Part shown: positions 62,201-64,000 of the stretch, piece by piece | Numbering within the stretch: the stretch's first letter is position 1 | Layout of the letters: each line of letters opens with the position of its first letter | NCBI RefSeq assembly: GCF_047663525.1 | Contig: NC_092606.1 | Location: forward strand, 6,694,501-6,758,500 | Length of the DNA stretch: 64,000 nucleotides | Direction of reading: 5' to 3' | From: Anas platyrhynchos | Taxonomy: Eukaryota > Chordata > Aves > Anseriformes > Anatidae | The notes under the pieces: generated by a model | Told to the model about the DNA's origin: nothing | The model's input: the letters and a program-made list of their open reading frames with translations, nothing else | The model's database searches: none | Position numbers and translations under genes: made by a program

Positions 62201-62896
62201 GGATAAACAACCCCCAACACTGATGTGATTCTAAGTATGAGCAGCACAAGGCGATGCCAACAGCCCCGAAGCTGCCCTGAGCACGGTGCTGTGCCCTCCA
62301 GCACCTCCTGAGGAGGGCACACGGCAGGGCCCCCATCCTGCTCCCAATCTGTCCGACCCCCTGACCAAAAGGTGCAGTGTGTGGCACCATTTGGGGACTC
62401 TGGGCACCCCGAAGGACGCAAACACTTATCGGGATGCTTTGTGTGATGGCCAGCACCTCTCGTCTGCCTGCCTGCACCGCTGGGAGCAGGGCAGGGGGAT
62501 GCAGGGGTCAGGGAGCGGGGAGCTGGATGCGGGATGGAGTTGAAGCAGCAGCCAGGATTATAAATAAGTAGAAAACTTCCTTATTTATATTTTACTCTCC
62601 CTGTGGGGCCAAGTGCCACACGGGGCCGCTTTCCACTCCGCATGAAGAACGACAGCAGCGCATCCCTGCCTCACAGCGAGCAACGGGGCGGCCACACACC
62701 CCTCAAGCAAGGCCTCGGTGACCCACAGGAGCCCTCCCTACGCCTTCACGAGCCCCGTGAGCCCGCACAGCTCCTGCCCGTGGGCGTCCTCACCCAGCAG
62801 GCTGAGGTAGTTGTGCTCGGCCAGGCGGGGCAGGCGGCGCTGCTGCTGGAGGGCGTTGTAGAGGCGGCCGGGCTCGCACAGCAGCACCCCCGCCAT
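53284..62896 (-). CDS. STYXL1: STYXL1 (MK-STYX), rhodanese-like plus dead dual-specificity phosphatase
   Basis: Nine coding exons, in gene order: 62794-62896, 61983-62044, 61415-61541, 61149-61205, 60071-60216, 58557-58702, 57424-57515, 55555-55664 and 53284-53415. They total 975 nt, 324 aa (human 313). The start is [16 protein letters not shown] (human MPGLLLCEP). An upstream in-frame ATG at 62935 was not chosen because homology begins here. The N-terminal rhodanese/CH2-like domain has NYLSLL then [17 protein letters not shown], ending with [19 protein letters not shown]. An acidic linker ([10 protein letters not shown]) interrupts it. The phosphatase domain has [20 protein letters not shown] and FSTLGISRS (256-264). 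Active enzymes read HCxxGxxR here, so His and the nucleophilic Cys are replaced by Phe256 and Ser257 while Arg263 is kept, the same lesion as in human MK-STYX. The family binds G3BP1 and PTPMT1 and affects stress granules and apoptosis. It is divergent from MDH2. Confidence 0.96.
53416..55554 (-). other. STYXL1 intron 8
   Basis: AT-rich intron between the last two coding exons. No repeat family, exon or RNA gene was recognised. Confidence 0.65.
55665..60070 (-). other. STYXL1 introns 5-7
   Basis: AT-rich introns around the small exons 57424-57515 and 58557-58702. A T-run at about 56460-56477 is the only low-complexity feature of note. No transposon was recognised. Confidence 0.65.
60217..62793 (-). 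other. STYXL1 introns 1-4
   Basis: Noncoding spacers around exons 61149-61205, 61415-61541 and 61983-62044. An A-run at 62048-62064 is the polypyrimidine tract of the exon 2 acceptor seen from the plus strand. Nothing else was recognised. Confidence 0.65.
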
Positions 62897-63147
62897 GGCT
62901 CCCCGCGGACCAGGCCGCGCTCCGCCCGTTGCCATGGCAACGCCTCCCCCCCTTCCCGCCCAGCCCGTTGCTAGGGGGTGACGTCACGCGCCGAAACCTC
63001 GCGATGCTTCCTCGGCGCGGCGGCCGGGTGGATGGGGGGTGAGGGCGGGGAGGTCTCGCGAGAACTGGAGGCGGGAGGGGCGGAAGTCTCGCGAGAGGCG
63101 GAGCTGTGGAGGTCGTTGGAGTCGCCTCAGCCGCTGCCGCCGCCGCC
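62897..63147. promoter_or_regulatory. Bidirectional STYXL1/MDH2 promoter with X-box, CRE and two TCTCGCGAGA elements
   Basis: The two start codons are 251 bp apart on opposite strands, within a CpG-rich region. Visible motifs are a perfect X-box palindrome GTTGCCATGGCAAC (62928-62941), a half X-box-like GTTGCTAGG (62968-62976), a CRE TGACGTCA (62979-62986), TCTCGCGAGA at 63054-63063 and again at 63087-63096, and an ETS-like CGGAAGT (63081-63087) adjoining the second copy. TCTCGCGAGA is a known housekeeping motif of bidirectional promoters. No TATA box is present. Confidence 0.85.
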
Positions 63148-63219
63148 ATGCTGCCCCGCATCGCCCGCCCCGCCGCTGCCGCCGCTGCCCTGCGCCGAGG
63201 GTTGGCCACCTCCGGGCCG
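63148..63219 (+). CDS. MDH2: MDH2 exon 1, mitochondrial malate dehydrogenase (rest outside window)
   Basis: Only the first coding exon is present. The ATG at 63148 gives MLPRIARP, an alanine run, then LRRGLATSGP, and ends at a donor GTGGGT (63220). This is an Arg/Ala-rich, acid-free mitochondrial targeting peptide resembling mammalian MDH2 (MLSALARPAS...LRRSFSTS). The catalytic NAD-binding domain (NNAKVAVLGASGG in the family) should begin in exon 2, to the right. The identity rests on the presequence and on the conserved position next to STYXL1. The mature enzyme interconverts malate and oxaloacetate in the mitochondrial matrix. Confidence 0.88.
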
Positions 63220-64000
63220 GTGGGTGCTGGGGGGACGGGGAGGGATGGGGGGGAACGGGGGGGGACGGGGGGGGAGCGGGGGGAAGCGGGGAGGGGGGTG
63301 GGAAAGCGTGGGGGGGGGGTGGAGGGGGAGATGGGCCTAGTGGGGGGGGCTGGGTCCTGTCAGGGGAGGGGGGGATGGGAGGGGGAGGGGGGGGGGGCTT
63401 GGGGGTGATGGGGGTGATATGGGGGCAGGGAGGTGGGTACGGGCAGGGGAGGTGGTGAGGGGGTGATGGAGAGGGAGCTGGAGGTGGTCCTGGCAAGGGG
63501 GAGGGGGTGAGGGGGGGCTGGGGGTGATGGGGAGGTGGTGGGGGGGTGAGTGGGGGTGATGGGGGGGAGTTGGGAGGTGTACCCCGTTAGGAGGAGGTGA
63601 TGGGGGGGAGCTGGGAGCTGGGCACAGGCAGGGGAGGTGGTGGGGAGATGACTGGGGGTGATGGGGGAGCAGGGTCCTGTCAGGGGGAGGCGGCAGGGGG
63701 TGTCTGAGGGTGATGGGGAGGGAGCTGGGAGCAGGTTGTAGGGATCGGCCAGGGGGTAGAGATGGGGATGGGGGATAGCTGGGAGGTGGTAGGGGGTGCC
63801 CAGGGGTGATGGGGAGCAGGTTGTGAGGTTTGGTCTAGGGTGGTGGTGGTGGTGAGGGAGCTGGGGGCAGTCAGGAAGAGGCAGTGGGGGGGTTGCCTAG
63901 GGATGGGGGGGGAGCAGGGTTCTGGCAGGGGCAGGTGGCAGGGGGTGCCCAGGGGTGATGGTGAGGCAGCTGGGGGCAGCTGGTGGGGCTTGTCCCAGGG
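63220..64000 (+). repeat. MDH2 intron 1 start: G-rich degenerate minisatellite
   Basis: From the exon 1 donor to the window edge the plus strand consists of GGGGGTGATGGGG-, GAGCTGGGA- and GCAGGGTCCTGTCAGGGG-type units repeated irregularly (periods about 20-60 bp). Its composition resembles the start of POR intron 1. No exon was recognised. Confidence 0.8.

Noticed and set aside
62738-62935. Upstream in-frame ATG at 62935 for STYXL1 ([16 protein letters not shown])
   Set aside because: Homology with MK-STYX begins at the ATG at 62896, and the upstream ATG overlaps the X-box palindrome of the promoter.

Overview
This is vertebrate, almost certainly bird, nuclear DNA. The genes are intron-rich with GT-AG splice sites and CpG-rich promoters. 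Two CR1 LINE fragments are present, and the right-hand gene order is the conserved POR - TMEM120A - STYXL1 - MDH2 block. I cannot name the species. Gene models were built by hand from splice sites, reading phase and remembered vertebrate family sequences; no search was run.

Layout: (1) 1-13261, minus strand: the 5' part of TAF15 (FET-family RNA-binding protein). Seven coding exons cover the prion-like domain and the start of the RGG region; the RRM and zinc-finger exons lie beyond the left edge. (2) 13262-15353: divergent TAF15/RHBDD2 spacer with CpG-rich ends, G-runs, a long purine tract and two X-box-like palindromes. (3) 15354 to about 21190, plus: RHBDD2, a rhomboid-like protein without the catalytic dyad, 4 coding exons, 372 aa. 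(4) 21990-22815: a pyrimidine-rich minisatellite just before the POR promoter. (5) about 22900-44965, plus: POR (NADPH-cytochrome P450 reductase), one noncoding and 15 coding exons, 674 aa. (6) 45465-52271, minus: TMEM120A, 12 coding exons, 341 aa, tail-to-tail with POR. (7) about 52645-62896, minus: STYXL1, a pseudophosphatase, 9 coding exons, 324 aa. (8) 63148 onward, plus: MDH2 exon 1 (mitochondrial targeting peptide), sharing a 251-bp bidirectional promoter with STYXL1. For the four complete genes the summed exon lengths are exact multiples of three.

The most interesting observation is a candidate alternative first coding exon in POR intron 2 (32914-32960). It has a strong Kozak context, encodes an MGCAYS start that fits the dual-acylation pattern of N-myristoylated and palmitoylated proteins, ends at a GTGAGT donor, and has the same phase as the normal exon 2. 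Splicing it to exon 3 would give a reductase whose transmembrane anchor is replaced by a lipid anchor. Other notes are X-box, CRE and TCTCGCGAGA clusters in the promoters, telomere-like repeats in POR intron 1, several small tandem repeats, and a TAF15-RHBDD2 adjacency that joins genes lying on separate human chromosomes (17q12 and 7q11.23).

Composition is mosaic: TAF15 introns (1-12800) and STYXL1 introns (52600-62500) are AT-rich, while the RHBDD2-POR-TMEM120A core is GC-rich with many G-runs.
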